Shown: piece by piece, positions 7,464 to 18,600 of the stretch | Layout: each line of letters starts with the position of its first letter | Numbering within the stretch: position 1 is the stretch's first letter | Source of the DNA: Desmodesmus armatus | Taxonomy: Eukaryota > Chlorophyta > Chlorophyceae > Sphaeropleales > Scenedesmaceae | Reading direction: 5' to 3' | Assembly (NCBI GenBank): GCA_007449985.2 | Contig: VIIQ02000103.1 | Location: 62,001 to 126,000 of the forward strand | DNA length: 64,000 bases | The notes under the pieces: model-generated | Database searches by the model: none | Told to the model about the DNA's origin: nothing | What the model saw: only the letters and a program-made list of their open reading frames with translations | Translations under genes and position numbers: made by a program

Positions 7464-10400
7464 TGCTGTTGGTAACCTGCATTGCTGCTGTGGAGCACAG
7501 CACTGAGAAGAAACAGAGCAGGCACATCAGCACTGTGCGCGCAGTGATGACCTTGCCAGAGTGACGCACTGTGGCGACCACAGAGACCTTTGTTTGCGGT
7601 GCGTCCTGCTCTGCCGTCGGTTGCAAGCCAGGGCCTGGCCTGGGCCCTCTGTTGTGCCGACGCTTGCGTGCGCGCCGTGTGTCGCCAAGGTTGTTAGTGG
7701 GCACAGGTTCTGCCACATTATACTCCCTTGCGCGCATGGGGTTGCCTGGGCGCACTGCTGCTCCCGCCATGCTGACCAATCCACGCATGATCTTTGAGGG
7801 GTACTTCCTCAGCGGCAAGTCCACAAAGAAGTGGAACATGCCTAGCAGCAGCAGCACCATGTGTGTCGTGATCCAGCTGATGCCCGGCAGCAGCTGACCA
7901 GCAGCCTTGGACCAGTCAAAGCCCCATAGCTTGCCTGCTGGCTCCTCCAGTGGCTGCTGTGCTTCTGCCTGCTCCTGCTCCTGCTCCTGCTGTTGCTGCT
8001 GCTGCTGCCGCCCCCTGCCCTTGCGGCCGCGCCCACGCCGGCGCCTGCGCTTGTTGTGCTCACCCCCAGTTTGTTGTTGCAGCCAAGCATCTGCTGCACT
8101 GCCATGAGGGCTGAAATACTCGATGTCAGCAGTCACTGGGTTGTAAGCATCCACCAGCTCTGGGAGACTGTCGCTGTCACTGCCTGTGCACAGCTCAGGC
8201 ATAGCGGTTGACCCAGTGGAGCTGCTGCTGTCCAAGTCCTCTTGCACCTGCTGTGGCACACCACCATTCAGGCCCAGGTGGTCCAAGTACCAGCGATCGT
8301 TCACTTCAAATGGCCCAGCATCCAGTTCTGTGATAACTCCTGCCTGAAGCAGCCGTTCGAGCTCTGCATTGGCTAGAGTGTTCTCCTCTGCAGTAAACGG
8401 CCTGTAGTTGATGCCCGGCACTGCTGCTGCTGAGCCCTCAAGCTCCTCTGTGTCCCTGCTGTCCTCCTCCCAGATGGTGGCAGCCGCCATGTTGCCACTG
8501 CTGATGCTGCTGTTGCCGTTCTTGACATAGCCACGCACGGGAATGCCGTGTATAATGTCAAGCCTGCCCTGTGCTGCCTTGGGACGGAAGCATAGCATGT
8601 TGAGGGCTGGATCCACATACCCAAACACCGGCAGCAGTGTCTTCTTGTCCAAGCACACCTTAAACATGCCACCCGCGTCTCCCTCCAGCACCCAAGCACA
8701 CGGAACGGGCAGGACTGCTGCCAGTGGGTGTCCCTTGGCAAGTGTGAGAACCAGCGGTCCTGTCCTGCCGATAATCTTCTTGGACGGCAGCCCATCAATG
8801 CCCTTGACAGACGGCACCTGATTTGTTCTGAAGATGTAAGTACCCCACTCGCCACAAGCCACCTCAGTGAACAGCAGCAGTGTGGCACCTGAGTCCTGGA
8901 ACGCCATATCTACTAGCACATCACGCCCATCCGGGGTTGTTAGTGTCAATCCTTCCTGTTTGTTCGTGCCCACCAGGAAGTCCAGCGTCACAGGCATTGA
9001 CTGGCGTAGGGTGTAATCGATTGCCACTGGCTTGAAGCCATACTGCAGCATGACTGACTCCAGGAGGCTGCGGCTGCTTGCCGCCGCTGCTGCAACAGGG
9101 CCACAGCGCCCAGAACTGCTGCTGGACACCATGCTGGCAGTACCCTTTGCTGCTGTTGCCTCCTGCAGAGCCTGCTGCCCTCCCTGCTGTGCACTGCTGC
9201 TACCATGTGCTCCACCAGCCTCCTGCACACCCAGAAGGTCTCCAAAAGCAGATACCCTGCTCGCCACAAACCGCTGAATGTCAAGCAGCGTGTGCAGTAG
9301 CCCCCTGCTGGTGCCGTCCAGCTCTCCTAAGCCAGCAACCAGTGCATTGGTGATGCGTGGCATGGAACGCATGGCATTCAGGTCTGTAGGAAGAGCTGAG
9401 GGTGGTAGGAAGCCCTTGGGCACAGGCTGCCTGACAACCCTGCCCTGCTGCACTGCACCAGCTCCTGCCTGTGCACGTGTCCCAACCAGTGCATACTCAT
9501 GTCCCGTTGAGTCAAAGAGCCCACCTGCCAGATCCTGCTGCCAGTCTGCTAAGCCCACATAACAGAAAGAGGGCCCAAAGTGCATTGTTTCCTGCTGCTG
9601 CTCCTCACTCACATACCCGCCTGCATCCGGCAGCACCATCATTGCTGCTTGTTCACCGGTGCTGTCGCCAACTGCACCAGTGATAGCCAGCGGTGTGTGA
9701 GAGGGTGGCAGCCCTGCCATTGGCTGCTGCATTGCCGAGCCGCCCATGGGCCAGTAGCTGGAACCAGCAGACCCCATGCCTGTCATGTAAGCTGCATAAG
9801 CCCCATACGGCTCTGCTGCTGCGCCATAAGCCATGTTCATGTACCGCTGCTGCTGTGTGTGCTGTCCAATGAACTGCTGCATAGCTGGCGGCAGCTTGTT
9901 GCTCTGCATCATCCTCCGCAGCAGCTCCTTGCAACGCCCCAGCCGTGGCTTCAGCTTCTGCTGCATGCAGCGGGAGATGTAGTGCACCATCCCCTGCTCA
10001 GGTGCACGCTCCGTGGGGCCCTCCCACTTCTCTGGAGCCAGCTCTGGCTTGTCCATATAGCAGACACCATCTGAGTGGCCCTTGGCAAAGCCACAGATGA
10101 CACACGCCATAACTGCTGACCCAACACCCAAGCCAGGTGGCCCTGCGTACTGCTGCTGCCTGCCGTTGCTGCCACCATAGCCCCTGTTACCCCTGCTGTT
10201 TTCTGGCTTGTTGTAAGCCCTTGGCAGCCCTTGCCCCAGTCCTGCCGGTGCTGCGCCTGCTCCTGCTGCTGCCATAGCCACTGCCTGCTGCACCATGATT
10301 GCCAGCGTGTTGACGTCCAAGGTTCCAGCGCTGCTGCCAATGCTGCTGCTGCTTTTGTTGGCAGTGCTGCCCTCCTGCGCTGCTGCCATAGCCAGCCCCG

Positions 10401-12060
10401 CCATGCGCCTGCCCTTGCAGTCTTGGTTCAGGTGTGGCCGCTTTGTTGCAGGACAGTCCAGGCAGACAGCAGAGGGGTCCTTGGGGTCGATCTCCGCCAT
10501 GTCAAAGCCCTTGGTGATGAGCAGCTTCTCACGCGCACCCATCTTGCTGAGGTACTGCTGTGTAGCCTCATTCTCCCGGCGAGAACGCAGCAGCGTCTGC
10601 ACCAGTGTACTCTCCTCACCTGCGCGCCGGGCGTTCTTGCTGCTTCCAGCTCCCACACTGCTGTTGCCCACCATAATCAATGCCTGCTGCGCCAGCACGC
10701 CATCCTGGTGGAGGTTCTTCTCGAATTGCTGAACTTGGTCAGCTAGTGATTCCAGCGCAATGTGAGTTCTGTTGGACGCATAGTACTCCTCCTTGCGCTG
10801 CCGTGCAAACTGCCTGCTGCTGGCATTGCTGAGACCCTTGCAGAAGGTGGTAATGTCTGCACCTGCTGGCACAATGCCCAGTGTCTTGACACTCTCATAC
10901 AGCACTGCCACGCGCTGCGCAAACTCCTGCACCTGCCTGCTGCCCTGGGAACCCTCACTCTGCAGCTGGTAGAACTCAGCCTGCTCCTTGCTGCTGGCCA
11001 CTCCGTATGCTGCGTCCATCATACACCAGAAAAGCTCCATGACACAGCTGTGAGGGCTCCACTTCCTCATCCCCACAGTCATGAAGTATTTATTGTCCTG
11101 CGTGCTCTTGACCAGCCTGTCACTGAGCGTTTTGAAGAAGCCCAGCATAGCAGTTTGCATAGGATCTGTTGTTGCAGGAGGCAGGCCGCCGCCGCCACCG
11201 CCGCTGCTGTTGCCAGTTGAGTCCTGCTGCTGCACAAGTGGCGAAGAGTTTGCTGTCAGCGCCTGCTCCAGCCCAACACTGTCCTCAAGTGCCCAGCCCT
11301 TGGCAACCGCAGCAATGTGTACTTTCTCATACCTCTCCTTGATCAATGCTGCCAGCGTCTGCTCTGCCAAGTCACTGTTGGGGTGACGCTTGCGCACAAA
11401 CTCCAGAGCAGCTGCTTCCAGCTCCTGTGGAGGATACCAGCCCTGGTCAGCAGCCCTGACATGTTTCTCCAAGACCTGCCCAGCCTGCTCCACTGCTTTG
11501 GCACCATCGGAGCGTATGACAGTCAACTGGGCAATCTCGGCAATCTCTTCACCAGAGTGCTTGTCCAGCTTCTTGTCCATGGCTGCATTGCGCTTTTGGC
11601 CCTGGTTCCACCTGACAGCACGCTGCCATTCTCCGAAGGAATCCACTCCAGGCTGTCCAGACCATAGCTTTGGTATCATGGAGTTGCTGCTGCTGCTTCC
11701 AGAGTCCAGCTTGCCCCCAAAAGACAGACTGCCAAGGCCAGCCATGCTGCTGGTGGCCTGCTCGAAGAGTGGATTGGTGAAAACAAGAGTGCTGTCCTCC
11801 TGCTGCTCGCCAATGTGCTGATCCTGGTCACCAGAGTAGCTGATCAGTCCAGAGCCCAAATTCTCCTGGTTGTCAGCGCCACCTGCTTCCTCCGACGCAC
11901 GCACTTGACCAACAGCTTGCCGAACCACCGATTGGAACTGCTCCGAAAGCGATCCAGACGTTGGAAATGGCTGCTGTCCACGCCTGCCCGCTGAAGAAGC
12001 CAGCCTGGAAATGGGCCAGCTCTGAAATGCACCAGTGGATCTTCCCAAAAACCCACGCAA
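7318..12060 (-). CDS. Gag-protease polyprotein of the LTR element
   Basis: A single 1580-aa ORF. The first half is a Gag-like region with no strong family match by eye. Two Cys/His-rich knuckle-like segments lie near residues 528-550 (CLDC...H...C) and 648-668 (CVIC...H...C). A retropepsin-type active site, MAFQDSGATLLLF, lies near residue 1055 (DSG triad). The segment after the protease is odd: acidic and serine-rich, then a K/R-rich and Gln-rich stretch, then two hydrophobic segments (near SWITTHMVLLLLGMFHFF and TVLMCLLCFFSVL) that could span membranes. The ORF overlaps the RT ORF by 146 nt (7318-7463), with RT in the +1 frame, so RT would need frameshifting or separate initiation. Protease and knuckles are clear; Gag boundaries are inferred. 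Confidence 0.85.
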   Translation of the reverse strand: MRGFLGRSTGAFQSWPISRLASSAGRRGQQPFPTSGSLSEQFQSVVRQAVGQVRASEEAGGADNQENLGSGLISYSGDQDQHIGEQQEDSTLVFTNPLFEQATSSMAGLGSLSFGGKLDSGSSSSNSMIPKLWSGQPGVDSFGEWQRAVRWNQGQKRNAAMDKKLDKHSGEEIAEIAQLTVIRSDGAKAVEQAGQVLEKHVRAADQGWYPPQELEAAALEFVRKRHPNSDLAEQTLAALIKERYEKVHIAAVAKGWALEDSVGLEQALTANSSPLVQQQDSTGNSSGGGGGGLPPATTDPMQTAMLGFFKTLSDRLVKSTQDNKYFMTVGMRKWSPHSCVMELFWCMMDAAYGVASSKEQAEFYQLQSEGSQGSRQVQEFAQRVAVLYESVKTLGIVPAGADITTFCKGLSNASSRQFARQRKEEYYASNRTHIALESLADQVQQFEKNLHQDGVLAQQALIMVGNSSVGAGSSKNARRAGEESTLVQTLLRSRRENEATQQYLSKMGAREKLLITKGFDMAEIDPKDPSAVCLDCPATKRPHLNQDCKGRRMAGLAMAAAQEGSTANKSSSSIGSSAGTLDVNTLAIMVQQAVAMAAAGAGAAPAGLGQGLPRAYNKPENSRGNRGYGGSNGRQQQYAGPPGLGVGSAVMACVICGFAKGHSDGVCYMDKPELAPEKWEGPTERAPEQGMVHYISRCMQQKLKPRLGRCKELLRRMMQSNKLPPAMQQFIGQHTQQQRYMNMAYGAAAEPYGAYAAYMTGMGSAGSSYWPMGGSAMQQPMAGLPPSHTPLAITGAVGDSTGEQAAMMVLPDAGGYVSEEQQQETMHFGPSFCYVGLADWQQDLAGGLFDSTGHEYALVGTRAQAGAGAVQQGRVVRQPVPKGFLPPSALPTDLNAMRSMPRITNALVAGLGELDGTSRGLLHTLLDIQRFVASRVSAFGDLLGVQEAGGAHGSSSAQQGGQQALQEATAAKGTASMVSSSSSGRCGPVAAAAASSRSLLESVMLQYGFKPVAIDYTLRQSMPVTLDFLVGTNKQEGLTLTTPDGRDVLVDMAFQDSGATLLLFTEVACGEWGTYIFRTNQVPSVKGIDGLPSKKIIGRTGPLVLTLAKGHPLAAVLPVPCAWVLEGDAGGMFKVCLDKKTLLPVFGYVDPALNMLCFRPKAAQGRLDIIHGIPVRGYVKNGNSSISSGNMAAATIWEEDSRDTEELEGSAAAVPGINYRPFTAEENTLANAELERLLQAGVITELDAGPFEVNDRWYLDHLGLNGGVPQQVQEDLDSSSSTGSTAMPELCTGSDSDSLPELVDAYNPVTADIEYFSPHGSAADAWLQQQTGGEHNKRRRRRGRGRKGRGRQQQQQQQEQEQEQAEAQQPLEEPAGKLWGFDWSKAAGQLLPGISWITTHMVLLLLGMFHFFVDLPLRKYPSKIMRGLVSMAGAAVRPGNPMRAREYNVAEPVPTNNLGDTRRARKRRHNRGPRPGPGLQPTAEQDAPQTKVSVVATVRHSGKVITARTVLMCLLCFFSVLCSTAAMQVTNSIGAAATGSALQAGYFPLPHGVPPHLNMHLLQQELANLHCSRFRCYSRA

Positions 12061-12506
12061 GTAAACTATAATAGTATTTAAAACACCTTAATGCTTACTA
12101 GACGCGCCGCGATGCCCCCAGTAGCCAGGCACGTGGCAGCGCCCACCACCCACTAGTGGCCCTTTCACTAGCGCCCGCAGTTGAGCACTAGCGAGCTACT
12201 ACAAGTGTATAAATGCAAATGTGGCACTCGGCTTGTGGTTTGCTGCCTAAAGCTTGCAGCAATGATGCTTCGCAGCCAGCTGGCTGCTCTGAGGGTAGCA
12301 GATACTCACTTGTAGTCCTTTGCAAAGTGTTGATGCGCTGTATGAATGTATGAGTGATGTTCAGGCACCCGGTTCGACCACAGGTCGCTGCTGGGGCTGG
12401 TTGCTGCACCTGTGCGCTCTGAATTGGGGATTCAAATGAGCGAGTACTCGGGAAACACTGCCAGAAGTTTACACCAAGCACTGTCAAAGCCGAGTGCGAC
12501 GCACAG

Positions 12507-12827
12507 AGCACCACAGCGGCACAAAGGAATCGGCACTGCAGGCGGTAAACCCTGAACCCGCCAGTGATCCTTCACCTGTGCATCGCAGCACCAAACTCAT
12601 CGCATACAACTCCCAAGCACTTAACCACCAATAATAGCACTGCCACGCAGCAGTATCTGGCATGATCTGATATCACCCAGAGTCCTTGTTGACTCAACAT
12701 GATTAGTCAACTATCACACTGATTCTGCTAAGGCATGTGTTGTATAGCCTTGTACACAGCATAACCTTCCTGTGAGGATTACTGCTCACTCAGCAGGAAT
12801 CGGTCAGTGTAGCTGCTGCTCGTGTCA
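12507..12827 (-). repeat. 5' LTR of the retroelement (inner end unresolved)
   Basis: This is the second copy of the direct repeat; its outer end is 12827. Because the left LTR is truncated, the inner boundary of this copy cannot be set by comparison. It lies somewhere between the gag start codon (12060) and 12507. I could not identify a primer-binding site with confidence. Confidence 0.8.
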
Positions 12828-13050
12828 CCCCTCCCCCCGCTTTCACCACTCAACATAGGTGACCCAGTGTAGCAATGCCTTTGAACTGCTCGCAACCCCC
12901 TTTCCCCTGCTGTCACCAGTCAACCGAGGTGACCCAGTGCAGCCGTGCTTTCAAACTGCTCAGCACTACTGGGGGTAGCAGGGGGACCCAATGGGGTGTG
13001 CTTAGTGCACCCCCCTTTCCCCTGCTTTCACCACTCCAACTTGGTGGCCA
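12828..13050. repeat. Degenerate ~70-bp tandem repeat next to the LTR
   Basis: Two and a half units of a CCCCTTTCCCC-TGCTxTCACCA-GTGACCCAGTG pattern begin near 12836, 12904 and 13010. The repeat starts directly outside the 5' LTR and is not part of the element. Confidence 0.6.
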
Positions 13051-15676
13051 CAGACAGTACGGGCTTTTACAGATGATTCTTATTGTTGCACAGGGCGACT
13101 GAACAGGGAGACTGCGCACGGCAGCATGGTCTGCTGTCTGGGAGGCACCCCACTGTGGCCACAGTACCCCAAGCAGGCACACACAGCGATTGCCATGCTT
13201 TCCAAAGGTGCCCCAACGACTTGGTTTGTAATGTTTCCACGCTACGCGGACCAAAGGTGCACTGCTTGTACGATGCTCGAGCTTCGGAATGTCGTTGGCC
13301 GATGTGTGCGGCAGGCCTTGTAGATACACCCATAAAAATAAATTTGCATTTCAATTCAATCGCGCACATAACGAGGACGAAATGCGCTCGTTGGCTCGAC
13401 AGCAGCAGCAAGCATCGCGAGTTCGATCGGTTCTTGCACCCAGCACACTGCTGGTCCCGGACCCGCGATGCGTTCCGTGTGGTCTCCATGATTTGTCCAA
13501 CATACGTCTGGTTTCATTTGGCGTTCGTTTGGCGTCTGCCTTTTCGCAAATTCATTCCTTCCTGCCTAAACCCTGCAGGCATGAGGGCCACAGGCTCTTC
13601 GGAGTTCCTCCTTCGAGTACAAGATTTGGCGCATTGGATTCCTCTATGCTTTCGGACCTTCTTCAGGTGTGCGCACTCACCGCCGAGGCAGTCCTGTCAA
13701 ATCGGCGCGAGTGAGGTCAGGTCCACATTCCTTGTGAGGGGCTTGTGTCGGTGATGCCCCCACTATCTGCTGATGTTGAAGCCGCATGAGCGATTTCGTA
13801 AATCTTGACCGTCGTTCAGCTACTGCACAATGCTTTGGCCCTGCACCAGGTTACCCCCTGCCCTTTTGGGCCAGCTGCTGGTGGTGGGTGTGTTTTGGAC
13901 CAGCTGATGATGGTGGGCTGGGCTGCAAGCCATTGCACATTGTGGAGCGTATCCTGCTTGCCTAGCCAGAATGCTCAGGCGCCTCGCACCTCTTCTGAGC
14001 ACTGGGACAACAAGGAGACTGTGGCATCGTCAGCCAAACAGCGCGCAGGCAAGAAGAGCCCACCACTGGTAGCACACACACACTATCACATTGGCTGCTA
14101 CGAATCAAAAGACAACCGCTCTTGTTCGACCAGCCTCTCGTCCAATCACATGCATCCTGAGTGGTTACAGCAGCACATTTAATTTGCACCTGCACCTGGC
14201 AACTGCAAGATGCGCCAGGGACTAGCTGACACAGCTATAGCTGCCATGTGGTGCCCAACCTCAACCAAAATCCCCTTGACCAGCATCACCCCATATCTGG
14301 CCAACAACAACATGGCGTAAGGCGCTACATTCACGGCACGCCAAAGGGTACTGGCTCAGGTGCTGGTGATGTGCCTGATTACAGCATACAGACAAAACAC
14401 ACACTTTTTCGTGGCAAGGTCACCCTGCCACAGCATGCTCCATGTAGAGTAACACCCTGCTAGCTGCTGCGGTGAGATAACCCACCGCCCTCCCCCCGCC
14501 CCGAAAGTTGAAGAAATGCCTACAGCCAGCAGAGAGCATTCCAACCATTCAAGACGTGGTTCCTTGGGGGATGTCCCGCCTGCAAACCTGCACGCCTGGC
14601 CCAGAAAAGGATCTGCTGTCTGCTGCACGCCAAGGCCACACATACAGTGCTTCTCAGCTGCACATGCAGGCGTTGTCATTGGCGGGCTTGCAACCGTTGC
14701 AACAAAGAGCGTCCACAGATTGCATCTGTTTGTGCACTGTGGCCCCCGACAGCATAAACTGGGCTGGAACCACTGGCTGCCATGTAGAGTGTGTCTGCGC
14801 TGGGAACAACAGCAGCGCGTCAACTTGGGTTCGAAAATCACCAACCTCACTAAGCACCCTGCAATGCTAACAAACGCACACTGAATGTGTGATTTCTGTG
14901 CGCTCCCACGCACTTCTACGCAACTTCGGAATGTCACATCCTTGGATGGTTCATGCATTGGCTGGATGCACTCCCTGTGTCTGCGCACACACCCCGGACA
15001 ACAAACGCACACACACCCCGCACACAAAACAGTGGGCGAATGCCAGAAACTACCCGCTGCTCCGACAGACCCAACAGCAGCATTCACGCGCTTCAAAACA
15101 CCCCCAAACACACACTCATGTGTTTAACACTCCCCACACAACATGCCCCACCCCATCCCCACCCTGCAGGGTGCTGCACGGCACTACTTGCGGCTGCAAG
15201 GAAGTGCCGCTGCAATACACAACACTTGAGCATTGTTGGGCAGTCCTTGATACCACTAGGGCCAACACCTTATTCAACACACACTGTCGGTCACCATCAA
15301 TCCACCGCCAGGCCTCAACACCAGCTTTGACAGCTCGCCATGCCTTTTGTGCCTGTGGTGCTGCCCACCAACACAGCATGCTTTCTGGCGCCACACCACA
15401 GACACCATCAGTGCTGTGTCCCTTGCTCCTGCTGGTGCCCCTCTACGCATGCTGGCAGGGACCAACACCCGCACATGACCACAGCTGAGCACGCCACACA
15501 CGCCCCTCACTGAGAGACCCTCACCATCCTTACCATGCCAGCACCCAACTCCCTGCACCCTGCAACCATCCGTGCTGTTGGTGATGTTTGTCCCACCTTC
15601 TGTCGCTCATTACGGCCACTCAGGGGCACGAGCACCAGCATAGGTGTGTTGATGCAATGCGCTCACAGCACCTCCC
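13051..15676. other. Intergenic DNA, no supported gene
   Basis: This 2.6-kb stretch separates the retroelement from the 3' end of the copper ATPase gene. Several overlapping ORFs occur on both strands (the longest, 13083-13754 plus, is 223 codons), but none shows a recognisable domain. An AT-rich patch at 13335-13365 could be a promoter, without further support. Part of it must be the ATPase 3' UTR. Confidence 0.5.
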
Positions 15677-18600
15677 TCACTGCACTTTCACCTGCTGCAT
15701 CCCCTTGAGCAGCAGGTGGCGTGGGGGCTTGTAGAACCGCAGCAGCAGCGAGCTGAGCACCACACTCACACTGCTGAACACCATGCAGCCCCCTGCAACC
15801 CAGGGAGGCATCTTGAAGCGCCAGTGGGGGTACAGCACCCCTGCCGCGATGGGGATCATGAGCACGTTGTACATCATGGCCCAACAGAAGTTCCACTTGA
15901 TGCGCATGAAGGTCTTGCGGGACAGGTCCAGAGCAATCATGACCTGATCAAGGCTGTCACGCATCAACACATAGTCAGCAGCCTCCACTGCAGCAGGCAA
16001 GGGCCACAACGCAGCAGTAGCAAGCAGGGACAGGGGAAAGACGCACAGCCGGTCAGAGCAAGTGCCACCAGCAGCAAGGATGCACCAACATGTAGCCGCG
16101 CTCTGCACCCACCACATCAGCTCAACAAGACAAGCCCATCACTGCTCCACATCTAGCCTGCCCAAGTGCATATGCTTTGCTGCTGCCCGTCACCCGTGTG
16201 TCCTCAAACTCTGCTCACCATCCCTGAGACCATGCATGACCCATCAAGAATGCAGGCACCCTGCCAATGAATTCAAGTCCTTGCTGCCACCATAGGGAGG
16301 GTGGTGGTCCCTCCAACAGTCTCGGTCTCAATTTACAGAGTCTTACAGTTCTCACAGCAGCAGCTTTCTAGACCAGTGCAGCAATCAGTGGTCCCCTGGA
16401 CCGGAGGGAGCTGACAGAGATGCACCGACATCAGACAAGTATCAGGTGAAACAATTCCATTATGATAAACACGTTTACCAATATGTGCGTGTCGGAACGC
16501 ACTTTTTGAGCCCGTCGTCATGACATGCACTTCATGGTCGTAACTCATGTGTCACACACACACACAATGTGACTCGCACGTGTGCTACATGCAAACTGCA
16601 CATCTGTACCCTACATCTAAGACACCCTCCACACCCAGCGCAGCACCCTCACCTGCAATGTCAGTACCAGAGCCAATGGCCATGCCCACATCAGCCGCCG
16701 CCAGTGCTGGTGAGTCATTGATGCCGTCACCAACCATGGCCACCACCCGCCCAGCCGCCTGCAGCTCCCGCACCACCCCCGCCTTGCCTGCAGGCAGCAC
16801 CTCTGCTGACACCTGGGAGGAGGGGATGGCCAGCTCCTGCGCTACTGCACGTGCTGTCGCCTTGTTGTCGCCTGTCAACAGGTGCACCTGCACGTTCTGT
16901 GGCCACAGACACAACCAGCAGGCCGCACACGGACGCGCAGCGAAGGCAAGCAAGGCACTGTCAGGACACAGACGATGCGCACGTCTACACACTGCTGCTG
17001 CAACTGGAGTGTCGGGCCCAACCTACAGTTTCCGACCCGCTGCAGCAGCAGAACCATGGTACAGCTTTTCCAAGATATGCCGAATAACATCTTCTGCTGC
17101 AGCTCACCCAGGACACCCGGCAGGGAGGCTTACACCCCCCCACCACCACCCAGCAGCAGCCAATCCACTCCCATAGCTCGTTTCCCCCCGGGCACCCCAC
17201 CCACCTGCGCCTGCAGGGCTGCCACCACAGTCCGTGCCTCAGGCTTGAGCGGGTCAGCAATAGCCAGCGCGGCCACCACATTCCCATTGATGCCCACCAG
17301 CACACAGGTGCGTGCCTGGCCCTCATGCAGGGTCATGAAGGCCTGCGCATCAACACCAATTGATACAGCTTGCTCCAGCATCAGCCGCCGGTTGCCCAGC
17401 GCCAGGCGCAGGCCCCCAGTGCTGCCGTGCTGCTGGGTGGTGAGGGTGCGCGGGCTGCCGGAGGCAGACTTGCGGGGCTGCGTGGCAACGTTGTCGGGGA
17501 TGAAGGTCGTCACGCCCTTGCCTGGGTGCGTCTGCGCGGCAGAAGGGGGAGCGAACAGCAGGCGCAGCAGGGCATGGGTGAGGCACAAGCAGGCGCGGTG
17601 TGGAATGATTGTTGCGACAAGTGGAGATACGGACTTGCTCCGCGGCAGAAGGTGCATCACTGACATGGCAAGACAAGTAGCACACCCTCAAGTGGTGCTA
17701 GCTCACACGGGCAAATTTGTCTGCTGCAGAACACACAGGCCTGCCCTAAGGTGCTTCTCGCTTGCATAACTGCCACTTCGTAGAGCTTTCAGCGCCTTGT
17801 GCCCTTCCTTCGAAAACTGCAGTCAATCCGTACCTCAACATCCGAAACATGCAGCAGCCCGTTGGACAGCAGGTAGCGCAGCCGCCCCGGAGTCGACGGC
17901 ATGCCACCCCCATGCGACACACCCCTCCTGGTCCCATCATCCCCCATGTGCACCACGTGATGGTGGTGCTCCTGCTCCTGCATCCTGCTGCCAGCCCCCT
18001 TGGGGCTGTTGGGCGCACTACTCCGCCGATAGAACCCGCCGCCCGCAGCTGCCGACCAGTGCTGCCCATGCGCACCCCCGTGGCTGTGCCTAGGGTGGCA
18101 GAAGCTGTTGGCGCTGTCTGGCGCTGCATGCGGCGACGCGAGCGAGACATCAACCAGCTGTATGCTGCCGCCAGCACTGCCCAGCCCCCGTGTGGGGCTG
18201 TGACTGCGGCTGCCAGGTCCTGCAGGATGCTGCACATGGTGCCACTGCTGCTGCGCTGGCGTGCTGCTGCCACTGTGGTCATCGTCCAAGCTGAACGTGG
18301 CAGTGAAGGCTCGCTGCTGCACGACAGGGGGCGTGCAAGGGGCGTGCGCATGCGCGTGTGCGTGGTGGCTGCCTGCCTTGCCGCTGCCGCTGCTGCTGTT
18401 GTTGCCATCGCCTCGGAAGTCAAAGGTCCAGCCTACGATGTGCTGCTCAGTGGGCTCTTGGGAGGCCAGCCTGGCTTCTGAAAACTCCAGCACTGCACGT
18501 GCCAGCGGATGCTCACTGGACGCCTCTGCTGCTGCTGCCAACTCACACACCTGGGCGCGACAGAGGCAACCGGACAAGCATGGTCAGCGCGACAAGTACA

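Larger units (their letters stand above)
1..12827 (-). mobile_element. LTR retroelement carrying a DNA methyltransferase-integrase cassette
   Basis: Bases 1-321 and 12507-12827 are a direct repeat (constant offset 12506) ending in the same TGTCA, as expected for LTRs. Between them all large ORFs run on the minus strand, in order: gag-protease (12060-7318), RT (7463-6393), methyltransferase-integrase-PHD (6370-2288) and a Gag-like ORF (2333-1107). The order protease-RT-integrase is that of Ty3/gypsy elements. The left LTR is cut by the window start, so the full LTR length and target-site duplication cannot be read. The ORFs are long and unbroken, which suggests a fairly recent insertion. The RT thumb and RNase H are missing, so this copy may depend on other copies. 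Confidence 0.85.

Noticed and set aside
13083..13754. 223-codon plus-strand ORF
   Set aside because: No recognisable domain, and overlapping ORFs of similar length on the other strand; not supported as a gene.
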